A stretch of DNA of 64,000 nt, taken from contig JAHLKI010000003.1 in the NCBI GenBank assembly GCA_025602905.1, positions 992,001-1,056,000 of the forward strand, read 5' to 3'. The stretch comes from Phlyctochytrium arcticum (lineage: Eukaryota > Chytridiomycota > Chytridiomycetes > Chytridiales > Chytridiaceae). The position numbers and the translations under genes are program-made. Of the stretch, positions 9,856 to 21,559 are shown one piece after another. The notes beneath the pieces were generated by a model. It was given only the letters and a program-made list of their open reading frames with translations. It was not told the DNA's origin and ran no database searches. Position 1 is the stretch's first letter; each line of letters begins with the position of its first letter.

Positions 9856-12800
9856 ATGCCTCGAAGACTGGACGGCCTGTATCAAGTGTGCGACGATGAC
9901 ATACGACGAATGCAGCAAGTTGAAGACCAAATCGAACGCAACCTTTCAGCTCAGAAGCAGATTAACGCACAACTCGATGAGCATTTTACAATAGCCAATG
10001 GAGATCCATCTTCAGTTATCTGCAAAACCTGCATCGTCAAGATCAAGGACAATATTCCGGCAAAAAAGAAACACTTGCAATCCCGTGGTCATGCCATGCA
10101 ATGTGATGCAGAGCCGGCAATTCCAGAACCGAACTTACCGGCCGCTATCCACACTATCAATAACGAAGGCTCCTCCCACATTGCAAACGCAATGGAACTA
10201 GATCATGATACCCTTCTCACCCACAATTTCCACACGACAACACCTCCAAGATGCACTTCATCACTTTATGATTATTTACGACAGCAGGCGGAAAGGGCTC
10301 GTCTGCAGGCGGAGGCTGCTTACCTGGAAGAGGAACGTATGGGTGAAGAATACGTTACTGAAACGACCGTCGATCCTCCGGTTGGAGATGAGACCAGAAG
10401 ACCGCGTTCAAATCGAAACGATCCCGAGTGGGCGCCTTTCCCCGATCATACCTCAGCACTATGTGCAATTCTCATGACAATGTCGCGGCATCCGCTTTCA
10501 AATGCCAAGTTGAAGATGATATGGTGGTGGGCTGGACAATTGGGTCTGACTTTACCTTCCATACAATCAGTTCAGGGTTTGCTAGCAAAACTCCATACTA
10601 TGGTATGTTTGAGTAGGAGCAACAGCGCTTATCATATGCTCATCCTATACTTCAGACTGGTGGTCAAGTTGAGGAGCACGAGTCACCTCTCAAGACGCCT
10701 TTTCATATGATCGACGTAGCCAGCATTGTTGCGCAAGAGGTTGCTAATCCAGAAGTCATGCGGCACCTCAAAACGTTTAGTGAAACAAGCGACGTTCTTT
10801 CGGAGATGTACCACGCCGAAAAGTGGCATTGGGACCCTGCGCTGCAGGCGCCGATGGTGCGCATCCACTGAATGGACATATTCTTGAAAGATTTCGTATG
10901 GACTGTGGACAATGTGTGTCTCCAAGTTGAACGGTTCACTGTGAAGGACGGGGAGCTATTCGCATGCGGCACTCAACTCAAAGACACCCCCGATGGCCTC
11001 TACTTGTGTACCAATATCACGGTCAACATCAAGGCATTCCAACAAATTATTGACATGCCGCCACCTCCCCAAATAAGCATTATTGGTCGTTGCAGCCCCA
11101 CCAATATATATACCACATTCACGGCAGAGGAGTTGAAAGAGGTCCTTGCACCTCACCCACTGAAAGCGCGTGCCGGCGGGCATCGCGTCATTATGGTTCC
11201 TATCATACTTTTCTGCGATGATTCGGCGGGTACAAGCTCAAAGAAGTGGAACCCTTTTTACAATTGGTATATCCAGCTTGGAGGTTTACCCTTTGAATTG
11301 AGTCAGCGCGACTTTCACACACACTTCCTCGCTAGTAGCAATAAAGCGTCTGCATTGGAAATGGCCGATGCATTGGTGAATTGCATGAACAACAAATTGG
11401 TGCAAGGCTTGTGGTCTTGGGATTCTGCCGCTTTGGAGCCTGTGCTGGTCACAGGTGCGGTCGTCTGCATGTTGGGCGATAACCCAATGCATTCGGAGCT
11501 TTGTTCTACTATGGATTTCGAAAGAGCCAACCGGTTCTGCCGAGCTTGTAAAGTGAAGGGCAAGTTCGAAACAGCAGAAGAATTAGGACAATTCCTTGCT
11601 CCTGGTGAACCACGGAACTGGGCGGAAACACAAGCTGAGGTCTTTGATCAACTTGATTTGGCTTGCTCATTTGGAAACAAGACCAGACTCAAAAAGCAGC
11701 AAACGATGACTGGTGTCAAGTGTCAGCTGTCCGCTCGTACCATGGAGAAATTGACGAAGTGCGCAAAAAACCACTCTGTTGATGCTACCAGAGCCTTTCG
11801 CGAGACTCTCGGACCAGCCAAAGCTTTGGTAAATCTGCTTTTCCGATTGACTTCGTTTGACGGTCACAGAGATTGTCCTCTGGAGGCTCTGCATACTGTT
11901 CTTTTGGGTGTCATCAAGTGGTTGTCACGCGCATCTCTTGCCCTGCTTTCGAAAGATCAAAAACAGGAACTATGTCTTCGAGTGGATGCGCTCAATTGGC
12001 AAGGATTTACGCGCCCTTTCCGAGGCAAAGAGATCGTCATAAATGGGGGTTCGCTTCTGGGAAAGGATTTTCGACGAATAATTCAAATTGGACCATTCAT
12101 GTATGATGGGATCCTGCCGCAATCCTGGATAAAGGCATGGTGCTGTATGGCGGACGTGTTACTATTGGTTTATTTGCGCCGTATTCCCAACTTAGAGGCT
12201 TATGTTGTCGACCTGCAACGGGCTATTACAGCTTTGTTCGCGGCTGTATGTGACATCGACCACAAAATTTTCTCACGGCGCAAATATCATGCGCTTGTTC
12301 ATCTCACTGAGGATGTTCGCCGATTTGGGCCGGCTGTACTTTTTGCCACTGAGAAGTTCGAAAGTTTCAACCCCATTGTACGTGTTCAGTTAGCCCACAC
12401 AAACCGCCACGCTCCATCCAAGGATGTTTCCTCTCGCTTTGCGCGTGCCCGCTCATCAGTGGCGGATATTGGCAAGAAGGATCTCGGTATGTCAATGGCG
12501 GTCCGAAGTTGGTCGATCTTTTCAAGGATGAAACAGTGCAAACCGCATTAGGTGAGTCTTAATTCGACCTAATTACGGAGGTCGTTCAGTTTTTTATAGT
12601 GGGCTTCAATTTCTTGATAGGCCTTTCAGCATCCAAAGAAGAACGTCTACCAATTGCGCCATACACATTGAAGATTGGAACGCCAGTCTCTTTTGAAGAT
12701 ACTTTGACATGCGAACTGAGCATGTATATCCCCCCTTCCCAGGTATGAGCCCATATTTTTGTTTGTCGACACTCTATCCTGCAGTTTAACCGTGCCTCTG

Positions 12801-13660
12801 TATGTGAAAAAGGCTCAAGTATAGCAAAGATGGACAAGTGCTACTGTGCGAAGAATTGAAACACGCATTCGCGTTGGAGATTTCATGGGTATGGAACATG
12901 GTTTATTTGGCAGAGTTCTTGAGATTCTCCAAGAAACCGCACCTGCAACCGGAAAGACAAAGTTCCTTGTCGAGTTCTTTGAACATGATGGAGAGTTTCA
13001 CAACGAATCTCCCATCATCACGCCCTTTGGACTGGATGAAGTTCTGGAGGATAAAGACATCCAAGGCACCCTCGATGTTCAACATCTCTGCAGTTCAGAG
13101 TGCGGAATCAAGACAGTGCATCAGCAGATGATCGAACGGCAGACTAGGAACATCTCGCACGATGCGTGGGTTCACTCAGATGAACAAATATACCTGATTA
13201 ATGTTTTTTGTGCGCAACTGCCTTGGGTGCGCAGTCAGTTTCCTCGTCAGTACCCAACCATCGAAACCACCAATCTGGCTCAACACTGCCAAGATGCCTT
13301 CACGCGACAACGGGAACGAGAATGTCATCAACTTGAACAATTGATGATGCAAGGTGTGTCGACTATGCCATGGATAAGCTCATTCCACGCCTGGTTTCTA
13401 ATCCATCTTCATGCAGGGATCCTTGCAAACGCCGACAATGATGACACACTCAGTACAACCACCACCCAAACCACTGCCACCGGCTGCAGTGTCGTCATCG
13501 GTACCTCATCACAGCCTCCTTCCCGAGGATCTGCACGAGCACCCGTACCAGGACATGGGCGTGGACGAGGGCGAGGACGACCAAGAGGCGGAGCTCGTTC
13601 ACGAGCGGGGCAGAGATGATGGACTTCGCGGTAAGAATTACATCATTGATCAATAATCAT
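9856..13660 (+). pseudogene. Plavaka/CACTA-like transposase, several frame breaks
   Basis: This multi-exon gene encodes a large transposase. Exon 1 (from ATG 9856) has a C2H2-like finger (CKTCIVKIKDNIPAKKKHLQSRGH) and an acidic linker. A 53-base intron at 10603-10655 follows, then a TGA at 10869-10871 and a long frame to about 12470. That frame has the family blocks VPIILFCDDSAGTSSKKWNPF, NRFCRACKVKGKF (zinc ribbon), DGHRDCPLEALHTVLLG and KYHALVHLTEDVRRFGP. After a one-base shift near 12470, YVNGGPKLVDLFKDETVQT continues to an intron. Exons around 12626-13360 and a Gly/Arg-rich end (GRGRGRPRGG) complete it. The layout matches Plavaka-type transposases of the CMC group. The TGA and the frame shifts suggest inactivity, though some breaks could be introns I have not resolved. 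Confidence 0.78.
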
Positions 13661-13759
13661 TCTCAACTTGGACAACAATAATGACACAATGAAACTTTTG
13701 TCCATTCAGTCATTCACAAGATCGGCTCTGGGATAGACTGGGACGACAAGCTTTGCGGG

Positions 13760-13767
13760 TATAAAAG
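13760..13767 (+). promoter_or_regulatory. TATA box of the Plavaka companion gene
   Basis: TATAAAAG lies 102 bases before the ATG at 13869, followed by an 11-base C run (13787-13797) and a pyrimidine-rich leader (TTCTTCTGC, CACCTTCTC). This is a typical fungal core promoter layout. Confidence 0.65.
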
Positions 13768-13868
13768 CTGGTAGAGTTGCACATATCCCCCCCCCCCTTC
13801 TTCTGCATCCTATCACCCATCACCTTCTCTGTACAACTTCAACTTGTTACTTTACTCTTCAATACAAG

Positions 13869-15121
13869 ATGCTCTCTGGTCAAGGAAACGACGCCAATTC
13901 CGGCAGTTTTGGCAGTTCTAACACTCGACAGGGTTCAAGCTTCTTGGAACGAATGATGGCTGCCCAAGCCGCCAGTGCCCAAAAGAGAAGGCGAACCGAA
14001 TCCCAGTCCGATGTAAGTGTGCTATATACAATGGTATTTTTGTTTTTTTCACATGCTAATATCTGTTCCTCTTAGTATTTGGAGAGTCCCGTTCGTACCC
14101 GTGGCGATACCCCTGCCGCTGGTCACAACGGAACCGGCAGCCAAAATCCATTTACCACCAATCCCCCGAATGGCATCCTCTTGTCTCGCGACCAGGTTAC
14201 AAATATTCTCACGCGCCGCGACGCGGATCGTAGCCTTACAGAGGCCGGCCACCATTTTGCTACCAAGAGCTTGGGAGAGCAGCTCTTGACCCTCTTTCTG
14301 GACATCCAGGAAATGGATAGAAGGAGCAGGCGCGCTGAAGACTCCGAGTATGAGAACTGGGAGATTAGTCCCAATCTTAAAGTAAGTCTCATATACTTTT
14401 CCGACCCCATACCTCATACCTAGATACTCACCATCAGACAGGCCAACATCAAAGGAGAAGCGAAGAAAAGCTGCATGAATGCCTTCAAAAAGAGCTTTAC
14501 CAAGGATTCCAAGCCAATCACCGACTTGATCTTTGACGATGGATTGGGAGTGTCGCCCCAACTCAAGTCCGTCACCTCGGTGTATCAAACGGTTCAAACC
14601 GCGGTTGGGGTCCAACTAACGCAAGCCAAGAACAAGATGAAGTCCGCATTGGTTCCCAAAGGCACGAAGGTTAGCAACTTGTTCCTGGACGACCTGGTGG
14701 TCAAAGTGTATGGGAAGGAGTACACCCCAGAACAAAGGACCCGGACAGCGATTTTGGTAAGACTGCATCGTGGTTTTTCTCTTACGCGATGTCACGCTAA
14801 GAACACTTTCTAGCGCTGGGCTATCAACTTGCTAACTGCTAAGGGGAGATCTTCCTCCAATTTCTGGGAAAGCGTCTCAAATGTGTTGAAGCAGTTCGAT
14901 GGCCAGGAACCTGAGGCCCTTGCACGGTATGTGTATATTGAAATGTTCGTTGATTGGATGTGTTGATCTTAACTTTCCATCTATCTTATGGCGAGACTGA
15001 TGACATTATGACGGACGATATGGTTCATTACTCAGGTGAAAGCGACGGCGTAAACAACGGCGGTACTGAGGGTGGCAATCAAGGCGAGACTGAGGGGGGG
15101 AATGCCTCTGATAGTGAATAG
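13869..15121 (+). CDS. Second gene of the Plavaka-like element, 335 residues, unknown
   Basis: Five exons are predicted: 13869-14012, 14076-14381, 14442-14756, 14814-14930 and 14996-15121. The introns are GTAAGT or similar to TAG/CAG/GAG, of 57-65 bases, and the spliced length of 1008 bases is an exact multiple of three with no internal stop. The protein starts with a Ser/Gly-rich segment and a basic patch (QKRRRTESQ). It has a helical middle (GEQLLTLFLDIQEMDRRSRR; WAINLLTAKG) and an acidic Gly/Glu tail. I recognise no domain. Its place inside the terminal repeats makes it an element gene. By analogy with CACTA elements it could be a DNA-binding accessory protein acting on the subterminal motifs, but that is inference from position only. 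Confidence 0.72.
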
Positions 15122-15446
15122 AGTAGCGTAGTGATATGTAGTGCTTCTCCATCATAATACAATATTAGATCAATCTCGAGACAATCTTTACTTTTGGCCT
15201 GAGGCATGGTTGAAACAAGCTCGACACAATCTTTACTTCTGGCCTGAGGCATGGTCAAAACCAGTATTGTCTCAAGATCAGTATTCACTCATACTGCCTG
15301 AATGTTGGTCTCCAGCTTCATGCAACATGTAACGGTCAACAACTAGGAGATATTTAAATGCCCGAAGATTGCATCAACATTGACGATGATTAATTACTAT
15401 TCGTATTGCCACAATGTTTGCGCAAATATCTCCTCAACATTTGCAA

Positions 15447-15457
15447 GTTTAGGAGTG
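15447..15457 (-). repeat. Right terminal inverted repeat of Plavaka-like element
   Basis: GTTTAGGAGTG on the plus strand is the exact complement of the left end. TA at 15458-15459 follows, then the gypsy protease sequence resumes. Confidence 0.85.
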
Positions 15458-15459
15458 TA

Positions 15460-16810
15460 GGACTGTTGCAGTAATGATATCGGTAAAACCGGCAAATGAT
15501 ACACGTACGGTTGCCTTGTGGGAAATGGGTTGGCGATATTTGTCTCCAAAAGTAACATTACCATGAGCTTCAACAACGGGGATGTTATGATCCTTCACAA
15601 AAGACTCCGAGATGAAACAGTGTGTGGCTCCATTGTCGTAGAAGTACTGAGCGGGAAAAGTCACATCAGGCAAAGATGGCAATGCTGCAAGCCCGACCCA
15701 AGTAAGACGGGGATTAGAGGATGACGAGTCCTGCACTAATTGAAGGCACGTAGGAGAGTTGCTGGTTAGGCCGGGAGACTTCTTGTCGTTAGTGAGCACC
15801 ATAGCTGTCGGGTCGGGTAGGAAAACGTGTCCCGCAGCCAAAAGCGTGGGTACTGCTGACTGTGCTACTTCCTGTTCATTAAAACTCAAAAAATTTACAT
15901 TTTCTTTCTCGTCATCTTCCAGTTCGCCTTGATAATAATGGAATCGCGGGTTGAAATTTCCCGCTCGAGATGTGTACCTTTGCAACTTCCCAGTGCGTGC
16001 ATCACTTCTGCGTTTAGGACATTCAAAGACACAGTGACCAGATTTGCGGCAGTAATAGCAATTGCCAGAAAAGGATGATGAGCCACTTGTGTCGTTGAAA
16101 TTTCCTCGAGGTCGTAAGGGGGCGCGGCCTCGTTGGTGGTAAGCGAATAATTCCTCCTCGTTGTTGTCACTTTCGACCCACGGGTTACCCAACAAGACAT
16201 CATCAGACGGAAGCTGAGTGTTGTCTTGCTTCGCAAGGGCGTTGAAACGGATAGTGTCTAGGTCCATCGGGGCTGTCCCAAAAGGGTCGGATGGAGTAAT
16301 ATTACCGGTGATGGTAGGCGGATTAAGGACTTGACTTGGGAAAGGTATAGTGGGGCGGGCAGATGTAGGGGTAATCCAATGAAAATTACCGCGCTGGTTG
16401 AGAGGTGTGTCAGCCATCTCAGCGAGCTCTGCTTCCCGTATCGCAGCGGCCAATGTTTGTGGGTTTGCACGTTCCACAATCGCACGAATGGACTCATGCA
16501 AGTTAACCTTGAACCAGTAAATTTTCTCAGCGGCAGGGGTACTATTTCGCAACAAGGAATCCAGAAGGGTATAACGCTCAATGTAGTCGCTGATATGCCT
16601 TTTTTGATGGTTGAGATGGACAAGGTCATGGTAATAACGTTCCGTTTGGTTAACAGGCGTGAACCGCTGGCGAATGGCTTTTTTGAAGGACAGCCAATCA
16701 ACCAATATAGGTTCATCCAAAGAGCGGGCAGTGGTCAATGCGGCAACAGGTAAGTCGGCAGGGGTATTGAGGCGGGTTTCGCGAAAGCTAGCTCTACGGC
16801 AAGCATCCAC
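15460..16810 (-). pseudogene. Gypsy gag (capsid, zinc knuckle) and protease N-terminus
   Basis: The frame carries a retrotransposon gag region (WLSFKKAIRQRFTPVNQ; LVHLNHQKRHISDYIERY), a CCHC zinc knuckle (CYYCRKSGHCVFECP) and the start of a retropepsin-like protease (FYDNGATHCFISESFV). The active-site triad, usually D-S/T-G, reads DNG here. The frame runs to the edge of the Plavaka-like insertion at 15459, where the protease continues at 9382. Upstream it is out of frame with the first gag segment near 16810. Confidence 0.85.
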
Positions 16811-17162
16811 CCATCAAGATCTTCATTGGGGCCACCCGTGTAAGGATAACATCTGAAGTACAGTATCGGCCACGGCCAGTCTGCTGGGACACAGTACGGG
16901 GTTGGGCGGTAGCTGAAGTCGGGGGCGGTGCGGGCCTTTCTAGCTGAACAAGTCGATGTTCTAGGTTGCGAAGAGAATCATGAATGGGGGTCACAGAGTT
17001 GGAGACTTGGTACTGGATAATCTGGGAAATGCGTTCGAGGTCTGCATCTGTAAGGCCAGGAGCAGGAGGTACATTTTGATATACAACCGGTTGTTCAGAG
17101 GGTTGTGCTGATTGGGTTGCAAAGGCATTATAGGTGTAATGCTCGGGGTCCATTGCGTGCAA
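16794..17162 (-). pseudogene. Gypsy gag N-terminal segment
   Basis: This frame (MDPEHYTYNAFATQ onward) contains a helical, coiled-coil-like stretch (SDADLERISQII type) and a Pro/Thr linker. The expected gag start YTGGPNEDLDGWM is visible at about 16810-16850, but in another frame from both this segment and the next one. Two small indels therefore separate it from the capsid part. The segment lies about 160 bases inside the 5' LTR. Confidence 0.7.
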
Positions 17163-17311
17163 GATCGCACGATCGCGTACGCGTAAGGGAGATCGCGTAT
17201 GGAAGTAAACAAGTAGTCTGGAGGCCGGGTGCGTCTGCTAAGGACGTTCTTAAGAGGGTCGGTGAGGACAGTGGGATGCGTCTGCTGAGGACGTTCGGAC
17301 TGTAACGCTTA

Positions 17312-17325
17312 CGGTGGTGCTACCA
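17312..17325 (-). promoter_or_regulatory. Primer-binding site of the gypsy element
   Basis: Directly next to the 5' LTR the minus strand reads TGGTAGCACCACCG. A sequence starting TGG that is complementary to the CCA end of a tRNA is expected exactly here. I cannot assign the tRNA without a search. Confidence 0.65.
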
Positions 17326-17433
17326 TGAGAAAGCAAAGGAAATGTATTTTCTATGGTTCAAGTCTTACTACAGGTAAGCGGCTAATCTATGGACGTGATA
17401 CTATAGCAACAATAACCCTAAACGGCATTCTCA
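17326..17433 (-). repeat. 5' LTR of the gypsy element
   Basis: This is the 108-base twin of 2759-2866, with one base difference. It carries TGAGA/TCTCA ends and is followed on the minus strand by the primer-binding site. Confidence 0.9.
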
Positions 17434-18150
17434 GTACCAGCAGCACGGTTCTTGGTTGCGGTTTGGGGCCTCCAGTTGTGTAACTGGGTTGTTGGCAAAA
17501 CATTTGTTGAAGATAAATTATATGACAAAAAATACTGGTATGCTCAAACAGCGCCTATAGCAACTTCTGCCGCTCCGTTCATTCTTTGTCCTTGTTGACG
17601 TGTCTGGGATCGTATGTCCTTGTCCAAGAGTTTAGAGACAACGCCTGTATGGCAATCCCATTTCAAATCCAGGTTCTTCTGGCGATCACTTTTGGACAGT
17701 AAGCCCACACAGCATCCTTTGGAGAATACTCTCACGCAATCAAATGACTTGCCAGCTTGAAGTTGAACGATTAGCTCTAAGCTGAGGTGAAATGTAAACA
17801 ATGGGTTCTTATATGAATGTCATAGGTGAAAGAGGGTGAGAATGTATGGGGGTCGGATAGCCGCAAGTGCTTGCCGCAGCCGTCTTGATACACCTTACAT
17901 TTCCAGCCGTTATCCTTGTACGGCCAACAACAAGCACAACAATGGCTGAATCTGAAGTCGATGTCTTTGGCATTATGATTGATAAATGTAAATGTAAAAC
18001 CAAAGAGTCCGAAAAGCAAGGAAGACAGACAGACAAGAGAACGCAAAGTTCGAACAATGATTCTGCGCCACATGTCGGCAATCTCCGCCCGGACCTGTGT
18101 GTCTGCTTGTCTGTCTGTCCGCCTGATACAATAAAGATCTATAGCAAAGG
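17434..18150. other. Spacer between gypsy and pogo-like remnant
   Basis: I see no supported gene here. Short frames on both strands lack any domain. The CTGTCTGTCC-type and GACAGACAGACAAG repeats near 18025-18120 form a small imperfect inverted repeat. Confidence 0.35.
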
Positions 18151-19512
18151 ATGGACGACGCTGACATTCACTCGCCATTCCCCATCAAGGCTGCCTTTGC
18201 CCGCTCTCACATGTTGCGAAGTGTGTCAGCAGAGGTCCAGTATCCCAGTTCTTCGTCCCAGTTTCCGCGTCGAGATGTGCAGGTCGGAAGCTCAGTTATC
18301 CCAGACTTGTCGGACAACAGCTCCAGCAGTGACGACAACAGCAACGCCAACGACGACGACAAAGGGAACGATAGCAACGGCGACGACACCAGCAATGGCG
18401 ACAACATTAGCAATGGCGACAACACCAGCAACGGCAGAAACACCAGCAACGACGACGACAACCGCAACCGCAACAATGACATTGACGAGAACCGCATTTC
18501 CAGTACCGATAGTCGCACAGCTCAGACAGTAGCTCCAGCTCATCTGACTCTGACGAAAGCGAAACTCCTCGAGTCAAAAAGCGCGGCCTGCAGCAAGTGG
18601 TTACGATTTTGGCGCGCAAGCGGGTTGTGAAGTGGATGCTGAAGCAACCGAACAGGAAGGGTATGTTTGCGGAAGCGGCGAAAGTCTTCCCAGAGTACTT
18701 CAAGGGATCGTACAAGGCACGAAGCGCGAGACCATTCTGACGGAAACAGGGGACAAGGATTCAATGCAACAAAGTCAGAAAGATAAAAGAAGTCAGTTCG
18801 ATAAAAAGGTATGTCTCCACCTACCCCAACGCCGCTGATGCCTACAGTATGTCATCTAGGCCAGACCAGGTCGTGGTCCAAAAACAGCACCGTGGGTCAA
18901 TTTTGTCCATAAAGAATTGAAGGAGGAATTCAAACGCCTACGCAAAACCGGCCTGAAATTCTCGCCGCAATTGTTGAAGATTGTGGGAAGAAAGGTCCTA
19001 AAAAACTCCCGTGGGGAGTTCAACGCCGAGTCCCGCGACGAAAACGGGAAGCTCCTCATTGACAAAATCCAGAAGCTGCGGATCCATACCTTTATGTCCA
19101 AGTCAAACATTGTCATCCGCCCTCAAACAGGAAAGCTCCTCTGTAGCCCAGACAAAGAAAAGATGATTGAGCAGTCAATTGCAGTCCACATGGGAGAGCT
19201 AAAACGTGGATTTGACTCGGGCAAACTGAACAAAGATCTGATCAAAAATGTTGACAAAACGCATTTTGTTATCAATATGGATAACAAGAGAACCTTGGCG
19301 ATGCAAGGCAACCAGAAAGTCAAGTACGCCGACGTCGTTGGTTCTGAATCCATGACAATGATGGTCTGTGTTACTGGTGGTCGCCGCGCACGTACTGTAT
19401 TGAAGCGCCCATGATGATCTTCCAAAATGCAAAGTGCAACTATCCCATCACCGGTGTCGCAGACAATATCCCTGGAGTTTGTTACAGGACCGGACAGAAA
19501 GGCTCATGGTTT
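18151..19512 (+). pseudogene. pogo-like (DDE_1 type) transposase remnant
   Basis: From the ATG at 18151 a frame encodes a Ser/Asp/Asn-rich low-complexity start. A second frame near 18590-18730 is basic, and a third (18917-19414) encodes the start of a DDE transposase. Its block KTHFVINMDNKRTLAMQGN...KYADVVGSESMTMMVCVTGG matches the first catalytic aspartate region of pogo-type (Tc1/mariner superfamily) transposases. After a shift near 19395 the family sequence continues as PMMIFQNAKCNYPITGVADN and VCYRTGQKGSW, then stops matching near 19512. The remaining catalytic residues are missing. It is a truncated, frameshifted copy, though introns may explain some changes in the N-terminal part. Confidence 0.72.
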
Positions 19513-19989
19513 AAAATACGCTGCTTAATCTTTATTCTGGGGCGAGCAATTTCTCCTTCTTATACATGAGGAAAAATAATTGACAGCTGTAAATATGACA
19601 GTCCAGGGATGTGGAGGGCGGGAATGTTACGGCTGTCAATCTACTACTCCAAACTGTTCACTGTGGGATAAAGGAAAGCGGGTAAGTAGAACATGGGCAA
19701 TCATCATGGAGCTCTTGCCTCAGTATCACATACCCTTTACACTCTCCTTGGATTCGGACGTAGAAATGTTGGAATCCACAAAATAGAGTAGGTGATAAGA
19801 TATCCATGAGTAGCGACCTCCGTACCGCTCTTCAGTATTATCATCCGCTGGGTCGGATCCAGCCCCTGCCTGCTGAAGGTGATGTTTTGCACCCGCTTCG
19901 ATATTCTCGCCCGTTGGTGGGGCCCAGCCTCTGCTGGAAGTAGCATACAACTACCCGCCTCAGTATTGTACCCGAGGTTATGAGGAACT
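19513..19989. other. Non-coding, degenerate tandem units
   Basis: Between the pogo-like remnant and the Helitron Rep fragment I see about three degenerate units of roughly 60 bases (about 19820-19975), which on the minus strand start with AATACTGA or AATATCGA and share GCGGGT and CCAGC words. No gene is supported. Confidence 0.35.
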
Positions 19990-21541
19990 ACCCATCTATT
20001 GTCGAGCAGCACGTTTTTGACCAAGACGCTCTCGCCATTGTCCCTACGCTGGTACTTTGGATAGCCCTGGTCCTCCACAGAAGTTGAAGCACGGAAGGGT
20101 TGCGGAAAACTTTTGCTGCACTTGCCATCCTCCATACAGGGTGCATTTGGGAAACCGTACCCACACGGCCCATGCATCATGTGCGTGGTGACAGTTGCAA
20201 ACGCAAGCGGATTTTTCTGCCTATCAGGAATTTCGGAATTTTGGCACTGATCAGCCGGTCAATGTCTTCGACCCGGGGTAGCTTGGCATCCTCCGCTAAC
20301 CAAATGAGCATATGAGCGTGGGGTAGCCCACGTTTTTGGAACTCAATCACCCCGAGGTGAGCGACGGATTTCCCAAAGATATGGTCCTTGTAAAGCTCGC
20401 TCTGCACCTCCTTTTTGCGCAGGTTGAAAACGCGTGAAACCAAATCAGGACGATCTGCTGGTGTTTGGCCTGGTAATAGTGCCTGCATGATCTCCGGCCA
20501 ATTGGGGTTACATGTGAAGGTAACAAAGAGATCCGGTTTGCCGAAATTCGCACAAATAGCCATTGCATCCTGATAGTTCTGCATCATATGGCGAGGACCT
20601 CCAGTAAATGATGAGGGAAGAACCACTCTCCGGCCAATACTGTTGCTGTCATAGTCCCCACTGATGACGGCTTCCTGCAGACCTTGTAGACATCCGCTCG
20701 CAGCTTGTCTTGGTTTCGCTTCAGATAGTTGAGCCGGTTTTGTTCCAGAGATGCATATGAATTGCATAAGTGCGACACCGTCAGATTGTCGTACTTGCAA
20801 GCGATACGCCGAAAACTCTTGCATGGAAACATACTGCCGCTTGTGGACTCTTCGGCTGGTGCGTCCTCGTTGACTTCGTTGTCTTCACCGCCAGATTCGG
20901 TTGGAGCAGGTGCAGAAGCGGGACAATGGCGGGTCTTGATCTTTGGATGCCATCCATCCTCACCCCGCGGAAACAGCAGGGGATATCCGAGAGGACAAAG
21001 GTTTTGTAGATTTGCTTGAGACCTCTACCATCTCGGTGTTGAAGGATAATGTCACGGTGATGAGCATCTTGAGATCCATCACCGACCATCAGTGCGGCAA
21101 CCTCGTCTGCAGTTGGCAGATTGTAACGGCGTCCATCCTTCGCGCGGTCAGCTAAGAGCCGCATCATCAGAATCTTGGACTGCATGAGCATGTCTTGTAA
21201 CTCACGACAAAGCTGCGTCTGGGACTCAGAGATCACATCCAGGCGGTTGGCTGCACCAATCTGTGTACTGTATCGCAGACGTAGAACTTAGCCAACATTG
21301 GTGTTCCTCCTGCCTCAAGGAGCAAAGAACCAATGTGATGCCTGACTTTGCCTTGGATACGGTAGACTGGCGGCCCACCACCACGATGGGTTACTCTTCT
21401 GTCCACTTTTGCACCCGTTGAAGTAAAGCTCAATGCAGTGTTGTACTGCCGCACTTCCTCCCAAAACTTTTATGCTTGCGGCTCATGCAGGTCATCTGGG
21501 TTAAAAAGTTGGGCAAGCAAAGGGGGGAATGGCCGCATCGG
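19990..21541 (-). pseudogene. Helitron Rep protein remnant
   Basis: Frames on the minus strand together give the N-terminal and Rep parts of a Helitron replicase. They read FPPLLAQLFNPDDLHEPQ, a TAA, then FWEEVRQYNTALSFTSTG and GKVRHHIGSLL. Next come ANFGKPDLFVTFTCNPNWPE and the HUH nuclease motif in RGLPHAHMLIWL (H-x-H). It ends with MHGPCG...PCMEDGKCSKSFP and RWVVPHNLG. At least two frameshifts and one nonsense codon break it. The Y-containing active-site block and the whole helicase are missing after 19990. It is a 5' fragment of a Helitron unrelated in position to the other copies here. Confidence 0.8.
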
Positions 21542-21559
21542 GACGCTAAAGCCATGATG

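Larger units (their letters stand above)
9385..15457 (+). mobile_element. Plavaka/CACTA-like DNA transposon, two genes
   Basis: The element is 6073 bases with perfect 11-base terminal inverted repeats, CACTCCTAAAC at 9385-9395 and its complement at 15447-15457. It sits in the gypsy protease with a TA duplication. The CACTC end resembles the CACTA-type termini of the CMC superfamily. Both terminal regions (9385-9740 and 15300-15457) are crowded with AACATT/AATGTT words, like the subterminal motifs bound by CACTA accessory proteins. It carries a transposase gene (9856-13660) and a second gene (13869-15121) on the same strand. Confidence 0.87.
2759..17433 (-). mobile_element. Ty3/gypsy LTR retrotransposon with two nested insertions
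   Basis: Two 108-base direct repeats, each beginning TGAGA and ending TCTCA, bracket gag, protease, reverse transcriptase, RNase H and integrase pieces on the minus strand. A primer-binding-site-like sequence beginning TGGTAGCACC abuts the 5' LTR and a purine tract (AGGTGGGGGGA on the minus strand) abuts the 3' LTR. MULE1 (2960-6204) and a Plavaka-like element (9385-15457) interrupt it. Without the inserts and their duplications the element is about 5.35 kb. Gag and pol are in one frame across the protease insertion site, so it was a single polyprotein. No 5-base target duplication is visible outside the LTRs. Several frameshifts and a nonsense codon make this copy non-autonomous. Confidence 0.9.

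Noticed and set aside
2754..17438. Five-base target duplication around the gypsy LTRs
   Set aside because: The flanks read CATAC on the left and GTACC on the right. They do not match, so no duplication is claimed.
17867..18532. 221-codon plus-strand frame overlapping the pogo-like start
   Set aside because: Its Thr/Ala-rich part is another frame of the Asp/Asn/Ser-codon repeat at 18301-18480. The 18151 frame fits the transposase remnant better.
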